From assembly GCA_951640165.1 (NCBI GenBank), contig OX621245.1, positions 18,592,330 through 18,656,329 on the forward strand: a DNA stretch of 64,000 nt, in the 5' to 3' direction. Positions 31,955-43,060 of the stretch are shown piece after piece. Origin of the DNA: Pseudoips prasinana. Its lineage: Eukaryota > Arthropoda > Insecta > Lepidoptera > Nolidae. Every line of letters begins with the position of its first letter. Positions within the stretch are counted from its first letter, which is position 1. The notes under the pieces were generated by a model. It had not been told where the DNA came from, ran no database searches, and saw only the letters and a list, made by a program, of their open reading frames with translations. The translations under genes and the position numbers were made by a program.

Positions 31955-34565
31955 TCATCATCATATCAGCCAAAAGGTCCACAGCTGGACAAAGGCCCAC
32001 AATTGCCGGTCTTGCGCTATTTGCATCCAACAGTTTCCAGCGACCCGCACAAGATCATGGGTCCATCTTGTAGGGACCTGCCCACGCTGCGTCTTCCAGT
32101 TCGTGGTTACCACTCGGGAACCTTTCTGCTCTAACGGCCGTGGGTTCTACGTTCTAGTTTGGACGAGAAGATGTTACGTAGTTTCCCGAACGCTGCCCAG
32201 CCGAGTTGGATTCTACGATGGACCACCTTCTCGAAGTTAGAACGACCTAGTTGGATGGTCTGTCCTAGGTAAATATAGTTTTCTACAACTTCGCGTGTAA
32301 AGTCTCCAACCTTCAATTGAGTGGGGTTGGAGGTTTGACATGATTTTCATCTTATCCATGTTCCTTTTCAGGCCCACTTGTTGAGAAACTCTACTGAGGT
32401 CATAGAGCATATTGTACCGAAATCTTCCATGGTCTCAGCCATGACTACTATATCATCGGCAAATTGTAAGTGAGTGATATACTCGCCATTGACCAGAAGC
32501 TTGAAGACATCTTCCAATGCAGCGACGAACACTTTCGGAGATGTGATCTACCTGTCTCACACCTTGCTGCAAGTGGATAGGTTTCGAGTTTTGGTCCTGG
32601 AGTCGCACTAACATTGTGGCGTTTTCATACAAATACTTTAACACCTCGATTTACCGGTAGTAGATTTGGCACCTTAGGAGAAACCACAGCCCAGGTTTCG
32701 ATAATCTAAGGCTTTCTCATAGTCCACAAACGCTAAGCACAGTGGCGTGTTATACTCTTCGACTTCTTATGTATAACTTGCCGCAGCGTATGTATTTGGT
32801 CTATGGTGCTAAAGACTTTTCGGATACCGGCTTGTTCGGGAGGCTGGAAATCATCAAATGGCTCAGTAGTGTGATGGGTCAATAATTCTTCAATAGGGTT
32901 TTGTCGCCCTTTTTGAAGGAGAGCACTACCACACTTCTGTGCCATGCTTGGGGTGTTTGATTATCTAGTATGACGGAGTTAAATAACTTCTGAAAGGCCC
33001 GTAGGATTGGTGTACCATCCGCCTTCAGAAGCTCTGCTGAAACTCCATCATCACCAAGAGCCTTGTTGTTCTTAAGTTGTCTGAGAGCCATTTTAATCTC
33101 GTACAGGCTGACGTCCGGGTGTCTTCAGTGTAATGTCGGGTTGGTCGTGCTCCATCCAAGACATGACTTTTGGCAGGTGACTGCGTTGTCGTATATAACT
33201 GTCCATAGAATTCTCAATCTCTCACAGCAACTCCGGTTTAGACGTGACGATTGCAGTGCATCCTCAGTATTCAGCTTCGTCAGTTGGGTTTGTCCAACAG
33301 ACAGATCTCTTACGAACACTTTAGAGCCTTTGTTCCGCTCAATGGCTTCTTTAATACTACTTGTATTAAATTGACGCGTGTCGCGAGTCAAAGACTTTGA
33401 GATCTGTCTGTTGAGCAGCCGGTATACAGTAGCATCATCTGAGGATGTCAGAACCATTTTCCGTATTACTTCCATAAGTTGCAGGGCAAAGTCTGTTTGT
33501 ACGCTGGGCCTTGAAGACCTTAAACTCAGCCGTATGGACAGCTTCTACGAGCCTGTCGTAGTATGAGTCCACTTCCTCGCAGTCTGCTAGGCATTCGAAA
33601 CGGTATCGCAGTTCGAGCTGAAATGGTGGGTTTTGGACGTGGATAGGTAAAGGTTGGCGCGTAGACTTTATTAGTCTGGACCTCTGGAGCTTGACATTAG
33701 ATTCAATGAGCCTCTCACCAGTCTGTGATCGCTCCCGGTTTTAACCGCATTGATCACAGAGACGTCATTAAACGTCTGTCGTCTCGTCGACAAGATAAAG
33801 TCTATCTCATTTTTGTTTTTACCATCGGGGCTCACCCAGGTCCATTTGCGGTGATCCAGCTTCCTGAAGAAGGAATTCATCATAAAGAGTCCCTCCTTCT
33901 CCATGTCGGCCAACATTTGGCCCCGAAAGTTCCGGTCTCCAGTTCCAAATTGCCCCACTCTCAGCTCATTCCCGAATTATTTACCCAGCTTCGCGTTAAT
34001 GTCCCCCATGACCACAGTGAAATAAGTGTTAGAGGTATGTATGGCTCTAGAAATATCCTCATACATGACCTCAACCTCATTGTCAGAGTGCGTTGAAGTC
34101 GGCGCGTAAATCAGTATGACCTTCAACGAATACGTTATAAGTTACGTTATAAGGTATGCCGCCCTAGTCGACACACTCTCGAGTTTCACTACGTTCCTTG
34201 TGGACGAGGGACTTTTGAACTATGAACCCGACATCACCTTGGAACAGTTGATCGCCCTCGCGGAAATGTAGCAGGTTCCCGGATTTTAGGATTATCGTGA
34301 GGAGGACACGATATTCCTAAAAACTCTCTTTGGACTTCAGACAAACTTATGATATCCCAATGTAACCTGCTCAGTTCCTTCTCCAGTTCAATGATATTCT
34401 CGTCGGTCCACTATGTGTGAGTGTTATATGTTGCCAGGGCCAGATGTTGTCGGTTTTGGTAACACGGCGTCTGCCGGGGATTTTTAGCACCCCGGTTTCT
34501 TTTTCCTTATTTCCTGTTTCTATTCCTGAATCTATTATCCCAGCGATTGTGATATTGTGTTCCAT
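31955..34565 (-). pseudogene. Decayed RTE-clade LINE (endonuclease and reverse transcriptase)
   Basis: Read from 34565 down, in changing frames: the endonuclease start LALATYNTHT, stop, WTDENIIELEKELSRLHWD, then MGQFGTGDRNFRGQML and RKLDHRKWTWVSPDGKNKNE IDFIL (33958-33671). Further down come ALRQLKNNKALGDDGVSAELL and AWHRSVVVLSFKKGDK (33091-32879), and ENYIYLGQTIQLGR with HRRIQLGWAAFGKLRN (32316-32131). These are the landmarks of RTE elements in the right order. Many stops and frameshifts make it dead. The minus-strand 3' end at 31955 has the ATGATGATG tail typical of lepidopteran RTEs. Confidence 0.85.
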
Positions 34566-34617
34566 AATTCTTCTATCAGGGTGAGACTAATTGGTCAATA
34601 GGGATTTCAATAAAAGC

Positions 34618-34887
34618 TCAAGTTGTTATAATATTACTTGTTTCGTCTTTAGAATCTCTCGACAAAATCTGGTTTATTCTTTCAAATCTCTTAACTCTTT
34701 TTTTCTTCTTAGCCAGTGAAATATTGATGTGTATTAAAGAATTAAGTTTCCTTTTTATTTTATTTTCTTCTTTTATGTCCGGATTCCATGTAGGTCCAGA
34801 ATCAGAAAAAGGTTCTTCATTTGTAAAAGGCGGCATTGGTTCGATACCCGAAATGAGACTTGACCCTCTGATTACCTTTGATGACAA
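34618..34887 (-). other. Lysine-rich open frame inside the Helitron-like element
   Basis: The minus strand is open for 89 codons with a basic stretch (INISLAKKKKRVKRFERINQ) preceded by an acidic/Pro part (PPFTNEEPFSDSGPTWNP). The listed first codon is TTG; the first ATG is 17 codons in. It is not part of the RTE reading frame. It could be a captured exon fragment or a leftover of the element's own gene. Not recognised. Confidence 0.3.
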
Positions 34888-35718
34888 TTTAATTTATTTA
34901 ATTTTATTTGCCTATCATCTTATAATTAATCATTATCTAGTTGTAGAAGAAATAAATAACATCAAGTATTTATAAATTAGGTACGTTATATCAGAATTCT
35001 GAATCGCAGAATTAAATAAATAGAGTTATTTAGTTTTCCTAGAACTAAGTTAGTTTTGTGAAAGAATTTATAAGTTGAGGAAAAATTCAACAACTCAAGT
35101 TATTTAATTTATTTGACATTCATCTTGTCATTGACCACAGTTATTGATTTATTTACTGAGTTATTTAGTTTTCCTTTAAAAAAATTGAGTTTGTCTGAAG
35201 ATATTTATTATTCCATCTGTCATGACCTGTCTGACAAAAATGGCTATATCTTTGGAACGGAATAAGATACGAAAACGCCTGTAAGGCTCAAATATGCGGC
35301 AGGTTTTAGGTGTTTTGAAAACAGGATAAAGTCAATTTCGCCAAATACGGAGTTATTTAATTTTCCAACTACGGGGACGATATTTCCATACAAACTTTTA
35401 TCCCCTATTCCCTATGTTTACTGTGAAGTTGGTAAAAGTTTTTTTCCAACTTTCAATATCATATTTATTAATATCGAATCAAAAGTCTAAAAAATAAGTT
35501 TCATGCTTTAAAAATGACGATACTTCCATGCAACTTTTCATCCCCCCTTTCAACCCAATTTTTCGCATTAGATAAAAAGTAGCTAATGTCCTTTCCCAGG
35601 CTCTAGATTATAAGGTGTACCAAGTTACATTGAAATCAATTCAGTAGTTTTGGCGTGAAAGAGCGACAGATATTCAGACAGACAGAGTTACTTTTGTATT
35701 TATAATAGTAGTAAGGAT

Positions 35719-36852
35719 AAATAAAAATGAATTCGCGAAATGTTTGTACGCTCATCACTTCCAAACGACTACACCAAATTAGATAAATCTTTCTTTTATG
35801 TGTTAGTTATTGTCAGGAGGTTTCATATGAAAAAATAGCAAATATTTAAAAATATCCGAAAAGTGTGTGTGAGAGTGACACAGACTTCAAGACTGTGAGA
35901 CGTTCTTTTGTTTTTTTTTTGGCACGGACAGACACAAAGTATTCACGGCAAAAAAATATGGTGCTTTGGAGTTCGGCGGGACAATTAGTACCTATATTAT
36001 ATATAATAGCCACATCGGGAGCGGCTGATCTTCATTTAGACCTCTATCTGTATTTCTTTATTTATAATTTGCATGATGTTTAAACATGGAGACAGCTTCA
36101 AAATAAAACAATGGTAGTTTTCAGTCATTTTCATTTTGATCTCAAAATTACGTGAGATGCTAACAACATTTTACACAAAATAATCACATGGAATGCAGTG
36201 AGGTTAGTTAAGTTACAGACCAGAGAGTACGTAAGCACTAAGTTTATTATGAATTAACCGTTCGCTCACCTCTCTTAATAAATTAGTCGTTTGGACGACG
36301 TTGGTCTTCTTTAAGCTGTAATTTTTTGTCGACATCGGTCCTCTGTCATAGTATCTCAAATAATCAACTAACTGGAGTTGTGAACTAAATGCTTAACCAA
36401 AATAAAAACGACACTTAATCGGTTGAAATTCTAATTACTACTGCGCTCTCCAACATGTATATAAATATATATATAAAATACATGTATGAGTACTTGTCCT
36501 GAGTGACTAACTTATTCATCGACGCAGAGCCCAAACCACTGGGGCTTCTAACTTGAAATTTAGGCAGTTGCTGTTCGAAGCATACACTAGGGAAAGAAAA
36601 CCTGCTTCTTGGTTAGAAATAGATGTCTTTATAAATATAAAAAAAAATCTTAGTTATACGACCGCGACGGGTTAATAGTATTTACAAAGATGAACTTGAA
36701 AAAGAAATTATATTCAAAACCAAGACTTCCGGTTAGAATAAAAAATATTCGTACGTATTTCATCGTTTATAAAAATGAAACTTCTCACTTCTCAGTGTGC
36801 TGACTAGGGGATGTAATAATTCCGAAAAAGTCGCGGAATAAGTACTAAATAT
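35719..36852. other. AT-rich non-coding stretch
   Basis: No recognisable gene. A short open frame at 35865-36083 shows no known features. No clear repeat boundary was found. Confidence 0.35.
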
Positions 36853-36960
36853 CATCATCCTTATATCAGTCGAAAGACGCCCACCATTGGACAAAGGCCT
36901 CCCCAAAGATCTCCACGGTATTATGTAATGTACATAATTATTCAACCCGGACGAAATGGG
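36853..36960 (-). mobile_element. RTE-like 3' tail fragment
   Basis: 'tcatcatccttatatcagtc' then 'ccaccattggacaaaggcct' and 'ccccaaagatctccac': the minus-oriented end of an RTE copy, truncated at about 36920. Confidence 0.65.
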
Positions 36961-37154
36961 GGTGGACAGCTAGTTGTATATAAAATCATAAATACCTGTC
37001 TCTAAGGTTTATGTAGTTAAGAATTGAGCATCGAAGACAGTAAAAGAAGCGGCCATGCCTTGATACGCCACCAGCTTAGCAAATCCGAACCCAACGAAGT
37101 TACAAGTAGAAAAAAATAAAATTAACCAACTGGGGTGTAATGGTATTTGTAATA
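36961..37154. other. Short stretch without feature
   Basis: Nothing recognisable except a Helitron-like end trace (ggtggacagctagttg) at about 36960-36975. Confidence 0.3.
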
Positions 37155-37408
37155 ATAAAATATCTTGGGACATTATTCACACACGGCCATCTGATCCCAA
37201 ACTAAGCATAGCTTATTCTATGGAAACCAGATAACTGATATACTACTTTTCTTCTTTTCTTTTATAGATACATACTTATATACACACAGACTCGGACCAA
37301 ACAGACATGTTCAGGCACATAAATATCTGACTTGGGTGGGAATCAAACCCACGACCTGCGGCGTGAAACGCAAGTATCTATCAGCCACGCCAACCGGCCC
37401 GTCAATAT
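37155..37408 (-). mobile_element. SINE family A, near full-length copy
   Basis: Reversed: head with A-box region and B box 'cgtgggtttgattcccaccc', body, 'atctggtttccatagaata' and 'gtgtgaataatgtcccaaga' tail. It is intact enough to show the whole family A order. Confidence 0.85.
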
Positions 37409-37654
37409 ACACTATAATAATAATAATAATAAAGATACAAAAGGCGGCAATAATGGGAACGGCACGCATTGTGAGAAGGTTCCTTACTCTGTCGCCCTGA
37501 CCACCGGCGGCCTAGGGCGTCAAAGCTCGCCCCTGGAGGACCTCTATTTTTTTCATATTTATTTGTATATTATTGTTTTCTTTTTTATTTCAATTTTATA
37601 GATATAAATATGTTAAAATAAGAACTTTAAATAAATAATTTGGAATAATAATAT

Positions 37655-37790
37655 ATAGGGACAATGTCACACAGATCATCCTAGCCCCAAAACTAAGCAA
37701 AGCTTGTACTATGGGTACCAGGTGACGATATACATACTTATATAGATAGATAAATACTATGGTAGGTATATGGCTACCTAGATAACTTTA
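37655..37790 (-). mobile_element. SINE family B, tail half
   Basis: 'gggacaatgtcacacagatc', 'agccccaaaactaagcaaag', 'atgggtaccaggtgacgata' and 'tatagatagataaatact': the 3' half of family B, minus orientation, lacking the tRNA-like head. Confidence 0.75.
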
Positions 37791-38154
37791 TTATACGGGA
37801 GTCCAATTCGTACTTGGTTATATCACTGTGCACAAGAGCTGATAAATTAGAGGCTGTCTAGAAAGCTCAATTATCTGCGGACTAATTACACAAATGCATT
37901 GCGGTACCAGTAGACGGGCAACAATCCTGTGGAATTTTTGAATTCCCTTATCACATTAGGTTTTTGGCGCATAAAATTAATTTAAGAGTCAGCGTTCTCA
38001 TATTTCAACTAAGAGATATTCAAAGCTCACCTAAATGTATGCTGGCTTGATGTCTTCTCATTTCTGGCAATAATCTAAGTATTTGGTTACCTAAGTAACA
38101 GTTTGTAAATTCGGTACTTTATAAAGGACAGCATACTAGTGAGAGGATCCTGAT

Positions 38155-38705
38155 GACGGCCCTGTTGGCGTGGTTGGTAGATACGCTGCTTTTACGCCGC
38201 TGGTCGTGGGTTCGATTCCCATCCGAGACAAATATTTGTGTGCATGAACATGTCTGTTTGTCCTGAGTCTGGGTGTAAATTATCTATATAATATATTCAA
38301 AATTCAAAAATTCTAAATATTTATTTTTCAAAATGTGGTCAAAAATACCGGTCTTAGAGTAAGCATTTGAAGTGTCACACATAAGCCATTTTACATAATG
38401 GCATACAAATTATAATTACTACTAAAGGTACACTTAAGCTTACATGTCAAATATTCTTCTACAGAGTAAAAACATTTTTCTGTCAACCATAAACGTAGCT
38501 GGGTTCTAAATTTGTTGATTGGTAAATCTCTAATACCTTCAGGCAAGTGGTTATATATTCGCACTGTATATACATACATACAATATAATATACATATATA
38601 TACAGTATATATATACAAAAACATATAGTATCTGGTTTCCATAGTACAAGCTCTGCTTAGTTTGGGATCAGATGGCAGTGTGTGAATAATGTCTGTCTAA
38701 CCTGT
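38155..38705 (+). mobile_element. SINE family A copy interrupted by a LINE fragment
   Basis: The head and first body part (38155-38291, 'gtcgtgggttcgattcccat') and the last part (about 38611-38700, 'atctggtttccatagtacaa' to 'gtgtgaataatgtc') are separated by a minus-strand LINE 3' end. Removing the insert restores the family A order. Confidence 0.8.
38292..38610 (-). pseudogene. LINE ORF2 C-terminal fragment nested in a SINE
   Basis: The minus strand reads VRIYNHLPEGIRDLPINKFR then WLTEKCFYSVEEYL, the conserved end of CR1/jockey-type ORF2, followed by a short 3' UTR whose end (gaattttgaatatatt) meets the SINE body at about 38291. It is 5'-truncated, as is typical for target-primed insertions. 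It shows little decay in this segment, so the insertion may be fairly young. Confidence 0.75.
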
Positions 38706-39182
38706 GTTATAGAATAGAGCAACGCCAATATGAGGCTACAAGTCTTGCTTATCTTACGCTCGCTACCACAGTACTTTATAAGGGATACAAAGAAAGGCTC
38801 ATTTCATCATCCTCATGCTCGTAGTGTCTGCGTTGAAAAGGCGCAATTTTTATAATACACGTATTTAAAGCGGTGTCAAAATAGCCTTCTGTTTCAAAAT
38901 AGTAAACCATTCAGTCACGAACTCACTTAGTGTAAAAATATGTTGAATTCAAAATTCTCGTTTACTTAAGTTTTCCCTTTCATGTATGATGAAGAATCTA
39001 TCATGGGTTATATTCGGTACTAGTCTCATTTCACCCAACATTAACCCCAGGTGATAGATAGAATTCCCCACGCAAAATAAAAACAAAAATTAAAAGTACT
39101 AGATACATGTTTGTAAAATAAAATATGTTACAGAGGTAAACATACTAAGGGCAAGGATAAACTACTGAAAATATTTAAAGGT
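38706..39182. other. AT-rich non-coding stretch
   Basis: Nothing recognisable before the target duplication of the R1-clade insertion at 39183. Confidence 0.35.
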
Positions 39183-39732
39183 AGGTAACCTATACATCTC
39201 CTAGCGGTTGTAGACGTGGCAGTTTTCGCTGAAATCCCCGTTCGCCAGGAGAATGGTCCTGGTCGCTAAGATCGGACGGGATCTTTCGCCGCCAGCAGTC
39301 GTTTATGCGATGCTGGCTGGCGACTCCACCAAATGGGACGCCGTGGTTTCCTTCTGTGAGGCAGTCATGCTCCAGGAAGGGCTGCGGTGGCAGTATGAGA
39401 AGTGTCCTCTACTGCCACCACGTGAAAGCAGCTCCGGGAAGACAGCGGTCTGTTTGTGCCGCAGTCGCTGTGTCGGACTGGCAGGAGTCGGCAATACGGG
39501 AGGGCAATTCATAGCCCTCCCAGGGTACGTGTTCCGACCATCTGGGACATGGTGCAAAAGGGGAGCACCGGAGGAGCATACCCGCGTTCCCGGGGCTCCC
39601 CCTATCAGGCGCCAAGAGAAGTCCACGGCAGGTTAGGTTTAGTCGGTGCGAGTCCGACATACCCACCCGCAGACACTTTTTGCGGGAGGCATGCGTAGGC
39701 ATGCACCTATCAAAAAAAAAAAGGTAACCTAT
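39183..39732 (+). mobile_element. R1-clade LINE 3' end with 11-bp target duplication and poly(A)
   Basis: The insert 39194-39721 is flanked by AGGTAACCTAT at 39183-39193 and again at 39722-39732. It ends in a run of A (39711-39721). It is G+C-rich, unlike its surroundings. The plus strand from 39253 reads IGRDLSPPAVVYAMLAGDST then KWDAVVSFCEAVM, the C-terminal end of R1-clade ORF2, after which the frame is lost and a G+C-rich 3' UTR follows. It is strongly 5'-truncated. The clean duplication shows it is a recent, single insertion outside rDNA. Confidence 0.85.
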
Positions 39733-40729
39733 TCATTGAACCTGGGGCAAAGAACCGGACGGCCGACACTGCTTGTGTGCATAGGATAACCAAAATTATT
39801 ACGATACTTGATGCCATTTACCATCAGCAAAAAACGAACAACAAGGTTAAGCATCTGGGCACCAGGTCAGTTCCATCAAAAGCTACAACATGCGTCACAT
39901 ATGGGATTTTCCCCCACATCACAAAACATCTAAGAGTGCGGCGTGTCACCCCAAAGTATGGCTCACTTATCTGCTTGTCCGTCCTGTCCAGTTTCCTGTT
40001 GCCTTCAGGAGTTGTATCACGCTGCAGCCAAAGCCGTCAGCGTTGTCCATTTTGGGCAGATAAAATTGAATTCTTACCATTGGCACGATAAGAAGAAGCG
40101 GCATCTATATTTCTTTTTAAATACTTCATAAGTCAGTATCTATACTAAATGTGACATACGTCTCCGTCTTTCTTCGTAGTGGACTTAAGGCAGGTGGTTC
40201 CCGTTGTACGCGTTCGGCTTCAACAACTGACACTAGGATAGATAACCCTATTCACATGAACGTATTTAGGCAACTGTATATTAATTCAATAGTACCTATA
40301 TACAAATAACATAAAACTTCAGCAATCGAAAGTATTTATCTCACACAGTCATGATAAGAGCCAACAATAAAAATATCAAATAAAAGCAAATACAAGTTCT
40401 CAAACAGCTAAATTATGTTTCAAGTTTGCCCCACTTATGCCATTTTATGGAGACCCGTGTCTCTCTCGTCCATATTTTCCCCATATTATTGCTCCCGACT
40501 TTCAGATTAGCATAAATAAGCTGAATATAAAAAAGCTTTTAAAGAAACATTAAGAGGCAAATGCGATAATCGGTATTCCCATTTCCTCTGTAGAGAAATT
40601 TAATTAGATATCTTAAACATAGAATTAATAATTTCAGATTAAATCCACGCCGAACGCAAATCGCAACTTTTCTCTTAACTTCACTTTTTTTGTCGTATTT
40701 GACAACTTTATTAATTTTATTTTATTTAT
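39733..40729. other. Non-coding stretch, unassigned
   Basis: A 104-codon plus-strand frame (39777-40091) begins with GTG and was not recognised. 'atgccattttatggagaccc' and neighbours (40438-40510) may be repeat-derived. No exon identified. Confidence 0.35.
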
Positions 40730-41185
40730 TATACTTTATACACAACAATGTACAAAGGCGGACTTAATGCTTAAGGCACTCTTTGCTTGTCAACGTTGGG
40801 TGATGCAGAATAATTGTATGATGTATCTATACTTTGCACTAGTTATTCTTTACATAAAAAACAGAATACCTATATTATAATATATTAATAATACGTAAAA
40901 CATTACTAACGTGATAACCGTTCTCCCGACTTTTTTTTTGATGGACCATTTTAGGATGCATTGAGGACTTCACATTCATTACTTTAGTTTCAGATGGAAG
41001 AAAGTTTTGGATCTGTATAAGTAATACAATACAGGCGCTAATACTGAAAAATTGTTATTTATTTTCATTTAAACTTATTGCACCAAACTGCACAAAGGCG
41101 GACTTAATTGCCAGTGGACCTTTTGGTGATGCAGACATAATATGATAGGTGCCTTATCATATTATCTCTGCATCACCCAAATACA
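40730..41185 (-). repeat. Two copies of a dispersed repeat ('acaaaggcggacttaatg')
   Basis: 40730-40830 and 41060-41185 share 'caaaggcggacttaat' and 'gggtgatgcaga'. In the second copy 41131-41180 forms an inverted repeat (ttggtgatgcagacataata / tattatctctgcatcaccca). The block is common as a LINE-like 3' end in Lepidoptera. No frame. Confidence 0.6.
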
Positions 41186-41519
41186 ATACAAATAAAAAAA
41201 ATTAAGAGGTCTGGATTTGTTACATATCTAGAAAAAAATATAGAAAAAGAAACTGTTTTGTAAGTTTGATTTAAGAACCTGCTTACCTACTTAATATAAA
41301 ATATACTTACATGAGGAAAACGACCCATTAACCCGCATCTGAGATCACCCCAAATTCTCACAATGACTCCGTTAAAAGGCAATTTGTAAAGTGGTGTTTA
41401 ACTATCTACATTTATGTATTGTTTTTTTCTTTTTTCCTATATTGTGAAAGGGTTCATGATTTTAATTGTGTATGAAAAAATCCTGTTCGATTATAAATGT
41501 GAAAGTTTATATATTATAT
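41186..41519. other. AT-rich non-coding stretch
   Basis: No recognisable feature. Confidence 0.35.
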
Positions 41520-41778
41520 AATAATAATAATATCTTGGGACAATGTCACACAGATCATCCTAGCCCCAAACTAAGCAAAGCTTGTACTATGGGTACCAGG
41601 CGACGATATACATACTTATATAGATAGATAAATACTTAAATACATAGAAAACATCCATGACTCAGAAACAAATATTCGTGCTCATCACACAAATATTTGC
41701 ACTTACCGGCATTCGAACCCAGGACCGCCAGCTTCGTAGGCAGGAGCACTACCAACTAGGCTACGGTGACCGTCATAG
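41520..41778 (-). mobile_element. SINE family B, full-length copy
   Basis: Reversed: 'ggtcaccgtagcctagttgg', 'gctcctgcctacgaagctgg', B box 'cggtcctgggttcgaatgcc', then 'gatgagcacgaatatttgtt', 'catagtacaagctttgctt' and 'acattgtcccaagatattat'. Close to the copy at 22310-22562. Confidence 0.85.
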
Positions 41779-41852
41779 TTTATATATTATATTATATATA
41801 TTTATATATGATGTTTGCTACTCAATCACGCAACAATAACTGAAGGGATTTG

Positions 41853-41975
41853 TCATCATCATCATCTTATCAGCTGAAAGACGTCCACAGCTGGACAAAA
41901 ACCTCCCCCAAAGATCTCCACAAATAGCGGTCTTGCGCTACCCGTATCCAGCGGCTTCCAACCAACCAAGGTATT
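41853..41975 (-). mobile_element. RTE-like 3' tail fragment
   Basis: 'tcatcatcatcatcttatca', 'gacgtccacagctggacaaa' and 'tcttgcgctacccgtatcca', the minus-oriented 3' end of an RTE close to the decayed copy at 31955-34565. Confidence 0.7.
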
Positions 41976-43060
41976 GTTGTACAAATTTATTTTGTGTTAT
42001 TTATTTATGAATATAATCCTTTATGTTATTCAGCACAGTCGACGTTACATCTATGAATACACGGGCACAAACCACTATTACGGTTTATGTAATAGAAATA
42101 CTGATAATGTGCAACGGCGTTGCGGCGATAGCCTTTCCACTGCGCCGCGCAGGCTTTAATGACAGTAGAGCTTAACGTTCTAAATAGGTTCCGCTTCTTT
42201 TTATAGGCTCCATAGATTACAATTAATTAGGCATCCCAGTAAACGTATTTTTTCTCAAAATAATGAGCATTATCATGTTGTAGCTTTTGATGGCACCGGG
42301 CGTCTCTGTACGAGAGCTACGCTTTTGTTATCATTGCGTGAATTACGCAGGTAATGGGCCACATTTACAGCGTACGTGCCTCGACATTCATTAAAACGGC
42401 TAATTAAACCAGCCGGCGAGATTCCAACGACAAATCCGCCGTTTGAGAGAAAAGACAGAATTCTACTTACATATTTCTTGAGAGAAAATTATAAGTGGAA
42501 CTCCGCCGCCGGTATGTATATTGTTTCCCAGGGCGAAGTTTAAAAAGACTTAGGTAAGTCAAGTTATTAGACTTGTAAAATATGTGTACTACTCGTAAAT
42601 ACGTAGCCGCGCATTTTATGAAAATTTTAACGGATTTTGTGTCCAAATTTATTAGCAATTATGCAAAGTTTAGTGCGGTAATTGCCGCTACGTGGTTGAT
42701 TAGTTTTGCGTGCTATTTATTGTACGATTCGGATATCACCACATAATTTTATTAACCTACAAATTTACTTTTTATTCTTTATCCTAAATAAAATCCTACC
42801 AATCCTGGATTATACCGTAACAAGTGGATCTGTCTCTTCTGCCCGGGAAAATGGCTAACTCACACCATTACCAAAAATTAGAAATCGCAAATCTTTTTCC
42901 GACTCTAATACTATATATATCCTGTCAATAGTCCTCCAGCATCTTATCTACATCCACCTCAAAAAGTAATATATATAATCTTCTCAACCCAATATACTCC
43001 GGTTTCTGTTAAGGTCATACTACCGTCACAGTCATGCTCAATATTACGGATCACATCACG
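41976..43060. other. Repeat-poor non-coding stretch, possible regulatory sequence
   Basis: 42190-42730 holds none of the repeat families found elsewhere, has a mixed base composition and contains short homeodomain-like (gctaattaaac), octamer-like (ttatgcaaag) and palindromic words (gcggtaattgccgc at 42674-42687). No coding frame. It may be a conserved regulatory block; this is inference only. Confidence 0.3.

Larger units (their letters stand above)
31400..35383. repeat. 34-bp inverted repeat pair, 3.9 kb apart
   Basis: 31400-31433 starts ATATCGTCCCCGTAG and ends AATTAAATAACTC. 35350-35383 is its reverse complement with two mismatches in the middle. Related words (gagttatttagttttcct) recur at about 31690, 35024 and 35158. 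This looks like the termini plus subterminal repeats of a DNA transposon, or the internal inverted repeat of the outer Helitron-like element. Confidence 0.75.
31276..35718 (-). mobile_element. Large Helitron-like element carrying a nested RTE retrotransposon
   Basis: The minus strand begins at 35718 with 'atccttactactattataaa', then 'gtaactctgtctgtctgaat' and 'tctttcacgccaaaactact', and ends at 31276 with 'cgcggacacagctagt'. Both ends are of the Lep1/Helitron-like kind. Inside are a 34-bp inverted pair (31400-31433, 35350-35383; 32 of 34 match), several 'ggaaaactaaataactc'-like subterminal words, and a decayed RTE body. No Rep-helicase coding was seen. The two ends may belong together or be two separate copies. 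Confidence 0.55.

Noticed and set aside
37320..37408. tRNA genes (also at 7055-7130, 22310-22385, 41700-41778, 54500-54580, 61610-61682)
   Set aside because: A- and B-box-like words are present but the cloverleaf is not maintained and each continues into a SINE body and tail.
39253..39702. Several overlapping frames on both strands in a G+C-rich block, suggesting a host exon
   Set aside because: The block is the 3' end of an R1-clade LINE with poly(A) and an 11-bp target duplication. Few stops occur simply because it is G+C-rich.
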